Position numbers and translations under genes: made by a program
Notes under the pieces: generated by a model
The model's database searches: none
Told to the model about the DNA's origin: nothing
What the model saw: the letters and a program-made list of their open reading frames with translations, nothing else
In this document: in pieces, positions 22,841-33,634 of the stretch
Position numbering within the stretch: the stretch's first letter is position 1
How the letters are laid out: the number at the start of each line of letters is the position of its first letter
Origin: Notolepis coatsorum
Taxonomy: Eukaryota; Chordata; Actinopteri; Aulopiformes; Paralepididae
Assembly: GCA_963971535.1 (NCBI GenBank)
Contig: OZ020585.1
Location: 154,429,371-154,493,370, forward strand
Reading direction: 5' to 3'
Length of the DNA: 64,000 nucleotides

Positions 22841-24204
22841 TACCGCCATCTTTCTCCCGGGTTGGTGTGATCACATGACTGACAAAGCCGTGCAGTGATG
22901 GGCCAGAAGTCAATTCGATTGCATCCAGGCTCGATTGCTTATCCTGTCTGGGTAGCCCGGATGATGGTTTTTTACATCGAATTTTATACACCGCAATTAT
23001 GCATCGAATGCATCAATCAATCAAGACCCGCGTCGCAGGCACTGCATTCCGTTCTCAGAATGGATTTGAGAGAGATCATCAGCAGGCTATATATGATATT
23101 CAGACTCTAGATCTATTTGCAGAGCCAGATGAGATGAGGCAACCTGTGCGATTGGCTCTTGACAACTAATTTTGTACGTACTGTATAGGCTACAGACAGT
23201 ATGTGTGTATGCGCGCACTGCGGGAGGTGGCCAGAAGCGCGCAACTAGCCAACTACTATTATTACTACTATATTAATACAGTTTTATCCATGGCAAAGCG
23301 CTCCAGCGCTTGAATACGGCCGGGGGATCCGCTCTATACAATGCAGACCCACGGCTCTCGTATTATAATGAGCCTGCGAGGCGTGTTATTATTAGAGTTA
23401 ATAATATTGTATATTGTTTCCACTGCCTTTTTATTCTATTTTTACTTCTCCACTGTACTATAATTATGTGACCTGTACCTCTATGTCTTCTACTACCTGT
23501 ACCTCCCCTCCCCCCGGCCCTCCCCATGCTGCTGAATTTATATTATTTTATGAATACAACGTTTAATGTTCGCTAACGTAGAGAAACGTCAGACGTAATT
23601 CGAGATACGTCAGACGTACTTCGAGATACTTCCGTACTTTCCGCCAATCAGCGCATTGCCCTATCACAGGAGTAATAGTCCTGTGGCAGGGCGGAAGTTC
23701 CAATCTGGACCGAGGCTCCGAGTCTGCAGCTGGACCCTATTGGATCTCGCTGTACAGCGTTATTGAGATCAATATTGAATTTTTTCGCCATGGCATTCAA
23801 AATTCATATATACACCCATGGCCGCCTAGTTATAGTTGAAAGTGGGGGTGCAAGATTCTTTTTTATTCTTTTTTTTTTATTTTATTTTTTTTACATTTAA
23901 TGAACACCTGTATGTGCAATTTCCTGCAATATAGAGCCTTCAATCTTGACCAAAATAAAGCTGCTCTTTTCACTATAAAACTCAGTTTATATTGCAGTAT
24001 GATAGCTATAATAATAATAACTTCACTGCGAGGGCTCTTTTAGCTAACGCTAGCTAGGCACGTATGATAGCCAATTACTATTATAATAATAATAATAACT
24101 TTCCCATCCTCCCAAAGCCCCTCCGGCCCCGTTCACATCCGCAGCGGCAGTACCAACAACAACAACAATTAATTGACGCTATCAATAGCCCCAGTGAGCG
24201 CGGC
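22841..24204. other. No gene recognised
   Basis: 1.4 kb without a convincing frame. It contains an imperfect hairpin at 23658-23692 (gccctatcacagga / tcctgtggcagggc), poly-T near 23860-23890 and an (ata)n/(aac)n patch at 24085-24170. Confidence 0.4.
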
Positions 24205-24303
24205 GGCTGGCTGAATGAATGAATGAAAACTTTATTTAACAGATTGCAGAATGGGTACAATACAGTACGGCTCAATACACACAATTGTTAAGGTGATGCA
24301 GAC
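24205..24303 (-). mobile_element. LINE family A 3' end, first half of a split copy
   Basis: gattgcagaatgggtacaat, ctcaatacacacaattgtta and gtgatgcagaccag match the 3' end of family A on the minus strand, with a (gaat)n tail. The copy breaks at 24306 and resumes at 25694 (cagagaaagacgtttgtctt, to about 25733) on the far side of an inverted-repeat transposon. Confidence 0.7.
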
Positions 24304-24799
24304 CAGGGCCCCGTTCCATGTACGTGGTTCAACTAAGTCGATCAACATGTCCATTATCCAGCTTCAGTTAACCCGATGTTCAAAGCCGGGATTTTCCTGT
24401 TTCACAAAGGAGGATTCAGTCTCGTTAACTCAAGCCAGACTTGAGAGTCAGGCTCAAGTCAGGCTAGATGCGCGCTCCCGTTTTAGGTGGAAAGCCAGCA
24501 CGTATCGATGGCAGAGACCCTGATTCTCAACGGCATTGATTGATTAATTGATTTAAGACTTTATTGACAGATTGCAATAGGCTCAATCGCCTCGCCGACA
24601 AGTTAAATGCGTTATCTATAGGCTAATTCTAAGTCCCTCATTACCTCAATCAATCAGATTATATTTCTTTAAACTTGCCTGCTGGATTGAATAATCAAAT
24701 GAGATCTTGCTAGCGAAAATTATTAGTTAACTGTTATACAGAATTACGATACGGCTCTCTTACCCATTGATTGATGTATAGTCAATCTTTTACTTATCT

Positions 24800-24872
24800 T
24801 CTCTGTGGTGTAACGGGTTCTTCTTTTGACTTTCACACGGACGACCGGGGTTCAAGGCCCTAGTCTTTTCCT
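24800..24872 (+). other. tRNA-like sequence, degenerate
   Basis: ggtgtaacgggttcttc resembles a D-arm/A box, ctttcac could be an anticodon loop, and ggggttcaaggccc resembles a T-arm/B box, but the T-stem does not pair well. It shares gaccggggttcaa with the tRNA-like sequence at 25026-25097 in opposite orientation. Confidence 0.3.
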
Positions 24873-25025
24873 TCTTTTTGCAATATAGGAATAATTCAAT
24901 TTGGTGCACGTTGAGAGCTATATAAAGAATGACATCCTCAATGCATGTAGATTTATAATATTTTAACTTAAAACCAGGCTACTTTGGCGTATAATCATTA
25001 ATATTATATTCAAAAAAATCATATT

Positions 25026-25097
25026 GGAAACACGGGGATTTGAACCCCGGTCGCTGAACTGGCAGGGATGAGCACTACCGCTGGGCCACTGGGCCAG
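25026..25097 (-). other. tRNA-like sequence or tRNA pseudogene
   Basis: On the minus strand an A box tggcccagcgg and a B box ggttcaaatcc match the RNA polymerase III consensus, with 33 bases between them. The T-arm is perfect (cggggttcaaatccccg: 5-bp stem, 7-base loop). The acceptor stem does not pair and the anticodon arm is unclear, so this is a tRNA-derived relic or SINE head, not a working tRNA. Confidence 0.5.
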
Positions 25098-25896
25098 ATG
25101 GGATAAATTCATTGTTTATACATTAATGAACGAGAGACCCGTGTTTAGAATATCCGTTGTTTTGAATGAAGTTTATCTCTTTATCCTCATTCATTAATGT
25201 GACGTCAACGGCTCATTCAATTTCTCAAATCCGTCAAACAGCGCATCTCATCAGACATCTTAATCCCAGTTACAATTAAAATAACCACATCATGTGTACA
25301 TCGCACGAGCGAGCGCCACCGTCGCCACGGTATATATAACGTGCATTATTTAGGACAAAGTGAATTTAATATCAGCATTTTGGGTCTATTTTACATTTCA
25401 AAAGCCCCCTCTGGAAGAATGGAGCACAAAAACGTAATTCAGAATGGTATAATGCAGATCGTAGACTGTGGGAATAGTTTCAGGAAACGGGCTGTCACTT
25501 CTTTGCGGGGGCGTGGCGATAGTTCAGGCTAACTTGAACTTGAACTCTGCTTTCGAGCAGGCTCAAACTTTTGGATATGTTGTCATGGTGATTTGGGAAA
25601 TCCAGGTACATGAAATCGGAAAGTCAGGCTAACACAGTTAGCCTGATAAAGTTATCCGGCTAACTCGGTTATCCCGGTACATGGAACGGGGCCCAGAGAA
25701 AGACGTTTGTCTTGTTTACATCAGGGTCCATACTAGCCCCTTTCGTGACTGTGCTGCACCGAGTGAATCCACAGTCACTTGCTCCTCAATGGGAAACCAA
25801 CCTAGATTTACCCTGAAGGACTGGTTCTGGCCGAACCGTTCGTTATACAAGTATCACAGAGACATTACAAATGTGCTCACAGTTGCACGAGGGTTT

Positions 25897-26036
25897 CGGA
25901 CAGAGATACGGGATGGTGCGCAGGCGCTGTGATCACCCAACGGCAGAAATAATGCCGCTTTGAGCAGTTTATAAAAAAATATTAAAAATATTTATTAGCA
26001 ACGCCGAGCTTTCAAACCATCCCGTATCTCTGTCCG
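25897..26036. repeat. 21-bp perfect inverted repeat with about 100-bp spacer
   Basis: cggacagagatacgggatgg(t) at 25897-25917 returns as its reverse complement at 26016-26036. The spacer is AT-rich. No target duplication was found. Confidence 0.6.
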
Positions 26037-26039
26037 AAC

Positions 26040-26545
26040 ATATACAGAAATAAATACAGTAAAAACATACATGACATCATGACATTTATGGCATAGGGAC
26101 ATACATGACATACAGGTATATACTGTAGTACTGTTACATTTGTGACATATACGATATGCAAATAATATACAGTACTGTTACCCAGAGATCCTAACAGAAA
26201 ATATTATATATATATGATGGGGATGAGACTGTACATTAGGAGGAGGGGGGGGGGGGGGTGGACATTTACGGTGGCCAGTTTCGAATTGCAGTCTCCCGTA
26301 GGTGCTCTTTAAGGGCGGTTTTGAATGTGGGCAGGGGTAAAGTGGGTTTTAGGAGTGAGGTTAAGCAGTAGTCTGACCAGTTTGTTTTGTGATGTTTGTA
26401 ATCTTGTTTTTAGTGCCTTTGAGGTGCTTTGGTACCATGAGGTGCAGGCATAGTCGTAGTACCCTTGAATGAGTACTGAGAGTACCCATGATTTTTGCCA
26501 TTTTGTTATCGTGAAATTGGTATTAAATTTAATTCTGATTGGCAT
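26040..26545 (-). mobile_element. LINE family A fragment with a satellite-like 3' UTR segment
   Basis: Minus strand: coding remnant (SVLIQGYYDYACTSWYQS, then SQNKLVRLLLNLTPKTHF, frame 26545-26309), an internal deletion, then a 3' UTR with poly-C (G on the plus strand, 26246-26260). The UTR contains cctcctaatgtacagtctca + tccccatcatatatat, nearly one monomer of the satellite at 20765 and 22227. Confidence 0.6.
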
Positions 26546-27834
26546 TAAAAAGTCTTAAAGCCTTAAATCTGACTGGGCTAAACCCTGGTTATTTTCAGCC
26601 CAATTTATTCATTTCACTGCAAACCATCTGATCAATATATCACCCATACTACATAAAGCATTTACTGACGATCACGTAATTATAAACGCCGCCCCCCCCC
26701 CCCCCCTTTCCTCCGTGCATGATGACGCATAACGTATACGATCATATACAGTTGAATTTTTTAATATAGCGTGTCTAGGGAATAAACGGCAATCGATGCA
26801 TTTAGGTCTATAACTCACGTTCTAGGAATTACTACAGAAAATGATAAAACATACTTATATTCTAGAAGGTATTTTTGTATTTTTGTATGAATGAAAAAGT
26901 ATAACGTTCCTACATCCTGAACAATAGATAATCGATGTTGAATGCAGGCATTAAAGTGTTCCGTCTCAAGACGGATTTCCGTCAATTTGATTGGGGAGAT
27001 CCGTCAATTTGATTCGCAGTCTAACGGAATTGACTACCTGGTATAATATGATTTGTAGATGCATACAGATTGAAACAAAATTGAGCCAATCAGAGGCGCC
27101 AAATATCATGAAAAGGGAATTTTTTCTACCGAGGCGGCGCCAAGCAGTCATCACTCAGGGACTCGAGTGGTTGCAGCTGGAGGCTATTGGGCGAGTGACA
27201 TTTGCGAGGTCTGTCCGCCACATGGCAGGGTAACAAAATAGTTGTGTCCCCTGCTGTGGTTGTGAGTATAGTATACGTTTATTAGCTTAACTCCGTAGCA
27301 ACATCACACAGGTGTATCTGTAGACAGTCTCCTCCCCACCGTATATATCTTTTTTCCTACCACCCACCCCCTCCTAATGTACAGTCCCGGACTTTCCAGT
27401 GAATCATAGTGTCCTTTTTTTTCATTTTCCCAGATGCACCATGCACCAAGGATCCAGCTGATTACTGCCAATCTGGAGGATTGTTCCTTATCTGCTCTTC
27501 ACTTGTGCCACTGATTCATTGACCTTTTGTGGTGTGGTATGTTTTGATTTTTACTTAGTAATACACTGTATAGTTGGGATTCTGAATTAAACAGTATAAT
27601 GTTCACATATATTATGGAGCCCCCAGGGGTCGGGAGAATATTGTGGAAAACAATATAAAACTGAAATGGTAAAGCTAAAAAACTGTAGACCTGACCACAA
27701 CCCCCTCGGTTCAACAGCACAATATGTTGCTTTCTCCGCTTTTAAAAGTTGAAATCATCTGATGACATTGAAGGGATAGTTCAGAATTGTGGACATAAAG
27801 TTTAATTTACTACTTGGCCATTATGTTATGTTCA
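26546..27834. other. No gene recognised; one satellite monomer inside
   Basis: A poly-C run lies at 26692-26706. At 27326-27388 a single satellite-like monomer (gacagtctcctccccaccgt ... cctcctaatgtacagtc) occurs in isolation. A short stretch near 27434 follows a cag acceptor-like site, but no frame of note. Confidence 0.4.
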
Positions 27835-27955
27835 ATGGACTGCACTTATATAGCAATAGCGCTTTTATCCAAAGCGCGTATGGCCTCTCATTCACCTATT
27901 CACACACATTCACACACCAATGGTGGCAGCTGCCATGCATATTGATCCATAAATA
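27835..27955. repeat. Dispersed fish repeat fragment
   Basis: cttatatagcaatagcgctt, ttatccaaagcgcgtatggc and cattcacacacattcacaca with ggcagctgccatgca look like a widespread teleost interspersed repeat that I recognise but cannot assign to a superfamily. Confidence 0.4.
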
Positions 27956-28129
27956 GTGTTTAGATTGTACTTCTATAGGTTTTTAACTTTACATACTGTA
28001 TTTAAACATTATATTTGAACAAACACTGCAAGCTAAAGTTTTAAATCATTTGAATCTGTTTTATACAGCACACTTGCTTCCAAAATAAAGCAGTTTTACA
28101 ATCCTGATCGTTTGTTAACACTTGAAGCT

Positions 28130-29690
28130 TTTTGTTTCTAACAATCTGTACAATAAAAGTGTTTCTCTGCTGAACTTTGAGTTCTGTCACTTAATTGAAG
28201 GAGTTTGATTATAATAATTATGGGAAAACCTGTAAAATAACAGTGTTTCACTGCTGAACTTTAAGTTATGTCACTTAATTGAAGGAGTTTGATTGTAATA
28301 ATTATGGGAAAACCTGTAAAATAACAGTGTTTCACTGCTGAACTTTAAGTTCTGTCACTTTATTGAAGGAGTTTGATTGTAATAATTGAGGAAAAACCTG
28401 TGAAATAACAGTGTTTCACTGCTGAACTTTAAGTTCTGTCACTTTATTGAAGGAGTTTGATCGTAATAATTTAGGAAAAATCTGTGAAATAACAGTCTTT
28501 CACTGCTGAACTTGAGTTCTGTCACTTTATTGAAGGAGTTTGATTGTAATAATTATGGGAAAACCTGTAAAATAACAGTGTTTCACTGCTGAACTTTAAG
28601 TTCTGTCACTTAATTGAAGGAGTTTGATTGTAATAATTATGGGAAAACCTGTAAAATAACAGTGTTTCACTGCTGAACTTTAAGTTCTGTCACTTAATTG
28701 AAGGAGTTTGATTGTAATAATTGAGGAAAAACCTGTGAAATAACAGTGTTTCACTGCTGAACTTTAAGTTCTGTCACTTTATTGAAGGAGTTTGATCGTA
28801 ATAATTTAGGAAAAACCTGTGAAATAACAGTCTTTCACTGCTGAACTTTGAGTTCTGTCACTTAATTGAAGGAGTTTGATTGTAATAATTATGGGAAAAC
28901 CTGTAAAATAACAGTGTTTCACTGCTGAACTTTAAGTTCTGTCACTTTATTGAAGGAGTTTGATCGTAATAATTGAGGAAAAACCTGTGAAATAACAGTG
29001 TTTCACTGCTGAACTTTGAGTTCTGTCACTTAATTGAAGGAGTTTGATTGTAATAATTATGGGAAAACATGTAAAATAACAGTGTTTCACTGCTGAACTT
29101 TGAGTTCTGTCACTTAATTGAAGGAGTTTGATTGTAATAATTATGGGAAAACATGTAGAATAACAGTGTTTCACTGCTGAACTTTGAGTTCTGTCACTTA
29201 ATTGAAGGAGTTTGATTGTAATAATTCTGGGAAAACATGTAAAATAACAGTGTTTCACTGCTGAACTTTGAGTTCTGTCACTTAATTGAAGGAGTTTGAT
29301 TGTAATAATTCTGGGAAAACATGTAAAATAACAGTGTTTCACTGCTGAACTTTAAGTTCTGTCACTTTATTGAAGGAGTTTGATCATAATAATTTAGGAA
29401 AAACCTGTGAAATAACAGTGTTTCACTGCTGAACTTTAAGTTCTGTCACTTTATTGAAGGAGTTTGATCGTAATAATTTAGGAAAGACCTGTGAAATAAC
29501 AGTGTTTCACTGCTGAACTTTGAGTTATGTCACTTAATTGAAGGAGTTTCATCGTAAATGTAGGGAAAACTTGTGAAATAACAGTGTTTCACTGCTGAAC
29601 TTTAAGTTCTGTCACTTTATTGAAGGTGTTTGATCATAATAATGTAGGAAAAAACCTGTAAAATAACAGTGTTTCACTGCTGAACCTAAC
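28130..29690. repeat. 84-bp satellite, about 18 copies
   Basis: Unit: tttcactgctgaactttaag + ttctgtcacttaattgaagg + agtttgattgtaataattat + gggaaaacctgtaaaataac + agtg. Substitutions such as ttaattgaa/tttattgaa alternate between copies. 84 is a multiple of three, so a minus-strand frame of 131 codons (29342-28947) repeats a 28-residue motif; I regard it as non-coding. Confidence 0.85.
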
Positions 29691-29765
29691 CTGTCAATTA
29701 ACAGTGATTCTCTGTTCTCGGGTTCTCAAATAATAAACAGAATTATCTGTAAATTTATTGCTTTT

Positions 29766-29872
29766 CCACTTTATTTTAATTAGGGTATTTCAATGTAAAT
29801 TCTACAGAATATCTCTGGCACCAAGCTGCCGGACTTCTACCGTTTTTTTTACCGATTTTTTTCTTACAGTGT
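29766..29872 (-). mobile_element. End of an inserted element that cuts gene copy A
   Basis: On the minus strand, copy A stops at ttccattgta and continues as cactgtaagaaaaaaatcgg + taaaaaaaacggtagaagtc + cggcagcttggtgccagag. The ggtaaaaaaacggt and ggcagcttggtgcc stretches resemble a common teleost DNA-transposon or satellite end. The 84-bp satellite follows directly, so the satellite may lie inside this element. Confidence 0.4.
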
Positions 29873-30030
29873 ACAATGGAATTTGTGATAGAGTCATTCA
29901 TAATACGCGGGGAATCTAGAGTTATGTTGAATAGCCCATAGTTCTCATTAGAGAACAGATAAGCTTCAAGCTCGGCTGGATCTAGCATGGAGCTATCCTG
30001 TATTTCTGTAGCGCTCAGATCTTCCTCCAT
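29873..30030 (-). pseudogene. Truncated copy of the MEEDL protein
   Basis: Starts MEEDLSATEIQDSSMLDPAE like the intact frame at 31873-31499 but loses similarity after NSIV at 29873, where the foreign sequence at 29872-29766 begins. About 53 of 124 codons remain. Confidence 0.65.
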
Positions 30031-30099
30031 AATTAGCTATAGGTGTTTACAAAAATAAAAAAATAAAAAAATAAACGGCCCTCCCCTCAAGTTATTTAG

Positions 30100-30344
30100 T
30101 TACAATCTCAGATATCTGCATTTCTGATACACATTTTCATAGGGTTGCGCCCCGTGGAGTCTAGCATGGGATGATAGTACTGTACGTTTGTATTTCTTGA
30201 AGTATGACACATCAGGACCCTGGGGTTGATGTTGAACGAAGGCCTCCGGCTTCAGGCGGGCGAGTAGATCATCGATGGCCTGTTTATCAATGATGCTCAA
30301 TTCTTCAAGTATTTCAGGATTCCAGTCGTCATCGGTGACAGTAG
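30100..30344 (-). CDS. Alternative last exon of the unknown gene, copy A
   Basis: A 245-base exon after the acceptor ttcctgttacacacag (minus strand), read in phase 1 like the exon at 30518-30421, with which it shares the motif IIDKQAI (LIDKQAI there) and a preceding D-x-x-P-E. It ends in a longer basic tail (KKYKRTVLSSHARL ... QKCRYLRL) before TAA at 30102-30100. Because the upstream exon already contains a stop, the two are most simply alternative terminal exons giving a short acidic and a longer basic-tailed form. The relation of the two exons (internal duplication) is clear; the splicing is inferred. Confidence 0.5.
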
Positions 30345-30420
30345 CTGTGTGTAACAGGAATAAAAGAAGCTCGTAATTATCATTTTGATGAAGTAGAACA
30401 CAAGTATTTATGATCTAGCA

Positions 30421-31082
30421 CTAGGTTCGTTTTGCACGTATATTTTCAATGGCCTGTTTATCGATGAGGTCCAATTCGCAAATCGTCTCAGGGTCCCGGT
30501 CATTTTCTATGTCCCGAGCTGTGTAGAAACAAATAAAAGAATGTCATAATAAGCATTTTAATGAATCATGATACATTTATTTAACATGAGGTTGGTTATA
30601 CACTTACCACATTTGTCAAAGTCTTCAAGCTGTCCCAGGATATCTGCGTCGGTAACATCACTAAAATCCATCAATGCACCTCCATCTGTTAAGAGTTTTA
30701 AGATAAAATATTAATTCAGAAATTATATTAATTCAGAAATCATATTTTCTATGTATAAAAAAAACTTACCGTGTGTAATACCATCTAACCAGCGAACTGT
30801 TTCAAGCCCCGTCAGTAAGGCCTCTCCGGCTTTTAGAAAGAAAGATAAAAAAGGCACTGTGTTAGAAACAGCAACATACATTGAATAGGATTTAATTCTT
30901 TTAAAATAGACTTGTATTCGTTAATTTGTACTTACCATAGGGCAATAATGTGTCATCCCAGAGCCGAGGATAGGAATCTATAACATAGGGAGATTAAACT
31001 TGCTGTAAATACATTCTAGAGTTTAGTAATTGTATTGTTTTAAAAAACACATTCCGCCATGTATACCATGTTCGTAAGCCAT
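30421..31082 (-). CDS. Unknown small gene, copy A: five phase-1 exons, apparently intact
   Basis: Exons (minus strand): 31082-31067, 30977-30936, 30829-30770, 30685-30608, 30518-30421. Every internal junction is phase 1; donors are gtatac (weak) and gtaag, and acceptors end in ag after T-rich tracts. Joined, they give 97 codons and a TAG. The product is acidic; visible pieces are SYPRLWDDTLLPYG, TGLETVRWLDGITH, FSDVTDADILGQLEDFD and CELDLIDKQAIENIRAKRT. The ATG was chosen because a TATA box lies 58 bases upstream and its first exon ends in the needed phase. I do not recognise the family. No signal peptide or membrane segment is seen. The matching phases and intact frame argue that this is a real gene, perhaps of an unidentified mobile element or virus-derived locus. 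Confidence 0.5.
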
Positions 31083-31139
31083 TCTTGATGTCTGAACTGC
31101 AACGTTTACAGATAAAACACCGTTATACATCTGGGGGTG

Positions 31140-31147
31140 TATTTATA
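31140..31147 (-). promoter_or_regulatory. TATA box of the unknown gene, copy A
   Basis: tataaata on the minus strand, in gttataaatacaccc, 58 bases before the proposed ATG at 31082, so transcription would start near 31112. The identical box is present in copy B at 32985-32992. Confidence 0.4.
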
Positions 31148-31461
31148 ACAGGGAGGATCATTTAAACAATTAATGGCAACTCCTACTTTCTGAATTACAA
31201 GTTGTAACCATTCAGCTAGTGTTAATCTGCTTTCTCTTTTTATAACTAAGCTAATAACGTTGTGTCGTGAGAGATATTCGCAAGGATGATTATCTGGGGG
31301 TGCTCACACCTCTGCCGGCTTTTAACAGTTTAACAGAATGTCGTATTAACGATACATTCAAACCTATACCCCAACTGTAAAATCATTATGGATCACCGAT
31401 CATGGTACAGTTTAACACCCTCCATGAACACTAAGGGGGAAACCTAAGAAATAAATGAGAG

Positions 31462-31716
31462 TGATTTACGACGAGTGTAGCCGGTGCTTGTAATTCCTCT
31501 AATTCAGCAGATCCGTAGAACCTGCTGGAACGCTATCATCATGACCATTCATGGAAACGCATAGGTCTAGAATATTAGACTCAATCTCACGTATAACTAT
31601 GAGTAATGAATCATTATCAACCGGTGCAGGGGTGGGATCTAAGAAATCTAAGATCTCAGTTACAGGGGTAATTTGTACAGAATTATTCAACGCTGTAATT
31701 GCATTAGTCATCTCTA
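31462..31716. other. Unique sequence between the duplicated blocks
   Basis: Present once: it carries the C-terminal half of the MEEDL frame (to 31499) and 37 bp after its stop. It shows that copy A lacks the end of the original unit. Confidence 0.6.
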
Positions 31717-31873
31717 CAATGGAATTTGTGATAGAGTCATTCATAATACGCGGGGAATCTAGAGTTATGTTGAATAGCCCATTGTTCTCATTAGAGAACA
31801 GATAAGCTTCAAGCTCGGCTGGATCTAGCATGGAGCTATCCTGTATTTCTGTAGCGCTCAGATCTTCCTCCAT
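31499..31873 (-). CDS. Unknown acidic protein (MEEDL frame), 124 residues
   Basis: Uninterrupted frame from ATG at 31873 to TAG at 31499. It is rich in Asp, Glu, Asn and Ser, with LDPAELEAYLFSNENNG near the N-terminus, a hydrophobic heptad-like stretch (IREIESNILDLCVSM) that may form a coiled coil, and PVTEILDFLDPTPAPVDND in the middle. Four short acidic-hydrophobic LDFLD-like patches would suit an activation domain, which is speculation. It lies downstream of the five-exon gene in the same orientation and could be a further exon set of the same transcript: an acceptor-like taattatg/ctag context precedes the ATG. The family is not recognised. Confidence 0.4.
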   Translation of the reverse strand: MEEDLSATEIQDSSMLDPAELEAYLFSNENNGLFNITLDSPRIMNDSITNSIVEMTNAITALNNSVQITPVTEILDFLDPTPAPVDNDSLLIVIREIESNILDLCVSMNGHDDSVPAGSTDLLN

Positions 31874-33301
31874 AATTAGCTATAGGTGTTTACAAAAAGA
31901 AAAAAAGAAAAAAAAGAAACGGCCCTCCCCTCAAGTTATTTAGTTACAATCTCAGATATCTGCATTTCTGATACACATTTTCATAGGGTTGCGCCCCGTG
32001 GAGTCTAGCATGGGATGATAGTACTGTACGTTTGTATTTCTTGAAGTATGACACATCAGGACCCTGGGGTTGATGTTGAACGAAGGCCTCCGGCTTCAGG
32101 CGGGCGAGTAGATCATCGATGGCCTGTTTATCAATGATGCTCAATTTTTCAACTATTTCAGGATTCCAGTCGTCGTCGGTGACAGTAGCTGTGTGTAACA
32201 GGAATAAAAGAAGCTCGTAATTATCATTTTGATGAAGTAGAACACAAGTATTTATGATCTAGCACTAGGTTCGTTTTGCACGTATATTTTCAATGGCCTG
32301 TTTATCGATGAGGTCCAATTCGCAAATCGTCTCAGGGTCCCAGTCATTTTATATGTCCCGAGCTGTGTAGAAACAAATAAAAGAATGTCATAATAAGCAT
32401 TTTAATGAATCATGATACATTTATTTAACATGAGGTTGGTTATACACTTACCACATTTGTCAAAGTCTTCAAGCTGTCCCAGGATATCTGCGTCGGTAAC
32501 ATCACTAAAATCCATCAATGCACCTCCATCTGTTTAGAGTTTTAAGATAAAATATTAATTCAGAAATTATATTAATTCAGAAATCATATTTTCTATGTAT
32601 AAAAAAAACGTACCGTGTGTAATACCATCTAACCAGCGAACTGTTTCAAGCCCCATCAGTAAGGCCTCTCCGGCTTTTAGAAAGAAAGATAAAAAAAGGC
32701 ACTGTGTTAGAAACAGCAACATACATTGAATAGGATTTAATTCTTTTAAAATAGACTTGTATTCGTTAATTTGTACTTACCATAGGGCAATAATGTGTCA
32801 TCCCAGAGCCGAGGATAGGAATCTATAACATAGGGAGATTAAACTTGCTGTAAATACATTCTAGAGTTTAGTAATTGTATTGTTTTAAAAAACACATTCC
32901 GCCATGTATACCATGTTCCTAAGCCATTCTTGATGTCTGAACTGCAACGTTTACAGATAAAACACCGTTATACATCTGGGGGTGTATTTATAACAGGGAG
33001 GATCATTTAAACAATTAATGGCAACTCCTACTTTCTGAATTACAAGTTGTAACCATTCAGCTAGTGTTAATCTGCTTTCTCTTTTTATAACTAAGCTAAT
33101 AACGTTGTGTCGTGAGAGATATTCGCAAGGATGATTATCTGGGGGTGCTCACACCTCTGCCGGCTTTTAACAGTTTAACAGAATGTCGTATTAACGATAC
33201 ATTCAAACCTATACCCCAGCTGTAAAATCATTATGGATCCCCGATCATGGTACAGTTTAACACCCTCCATGAACACTAAGGGGGAAACCTAAGAAATAAA
33301 T
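31717..33301 (-). repeat. Tandem segmental duplication, copy B
   Basis: Partner of 29873-31461. The few differences include two nonsense changes in the five-exon gene, tcgtaagcc to tcctaagcc and cattttctatg to cattttatatg on the plus strand. Confidence 0.85.
31944..32927 (-). pseudogene. Unknown small gene, copy B: two premature stops
   Basis: Same exon layout as copy A, with ATG at 32927-32925. The third codon is TAG (TAC in copy A), and in the exon with the LIDKQAI motif the codon after RDI is TAA (GAA in copy A). The longer alternative last exon (about 32188-31944) is intact. Splice sites are preserved. So copy B no longer makes the short product from this ATG but still carries the only full MEEDL frame; the two copies are complementary. 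Confidence 0.55.
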
Positions 33302-33634
33302 GTTAAGGAGAATTGCTTAAAGGTCCCATGCATTATAAATGTCATTTTTCATTCTCTAGCATTGTATTATAGTAATAGGAGTTCGTATCAATGTGTTTTT
33401 GGGCCTAAATACCATATTGGCGAATTGCTCAGTTACAGCCCAACCCCTCTGTGCCTCTAGTAAATCGGGTCATTTTGATTTGACGTCCCTGAGCACGTCA
33501 CTGGGCGCTGTGGATAGCGCACGGTGATGCGATTGGCTCTGTGGTTGGAGCTAATGCCCGCCCCCATTCTTGCTACCTACAACCTAGACCTACAACCTAG
33601 AAACAGGAATGCCGTCACTCGCCTGTCTTCCACG

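Larger units (their letters stand above)
24307..25693. mobile_element. Non-autonomous inverted-repeat DNA transposon (Harbinger-like?) inserted in a LINE
   Basis: Begins ggccccgttccatgtac and ends with the exact reverse complement (17 bp). The triplet cag flanks both ends (24304-24306, 25694-25696), and joining the flanks restores the uninterrupted LINE family A sequence (gcagaccagagaaagac), so both boundaries are firm. A 3-bp duplication with such ends fits PIF/Harbinger, which is inference. Weak inverted similarity extends further inwards (aactaag/cagttaaccc-like blocks). No transposase frame in 1,387 bp. It carries two tRNA-like sequences and a LINE-like tail (24535-24580). Confidence 0.65.
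29873..31461 (-). repeat. Tandem segmental duplication, copy A
   Basis: About 1.59 kb that matches 31717-33301 almost base for base (offset about 1,840 bp). On the minus strand both start catttatttcttaggtttcc and end ttccattgta. It holds the complete short gene (30100-31082) and the first part of the MEEDL frame. Confidence 0.85.

Noticed and set aside
28947..29342. 131-codon minus-strand frame with a 28-residue repeat
   Set aside because: The 84-bp satellite unit explains it; no start context, and stops occur in neighbouring units.
29873..33301. The two 1.59-kb copies as LTRs of a retrovirus-like element
   Set aside because: They do not begin TG and end CA at the repeat borders, no primer-binding site follows, and only 255 bp lie between them; tandem duplication explains the data.
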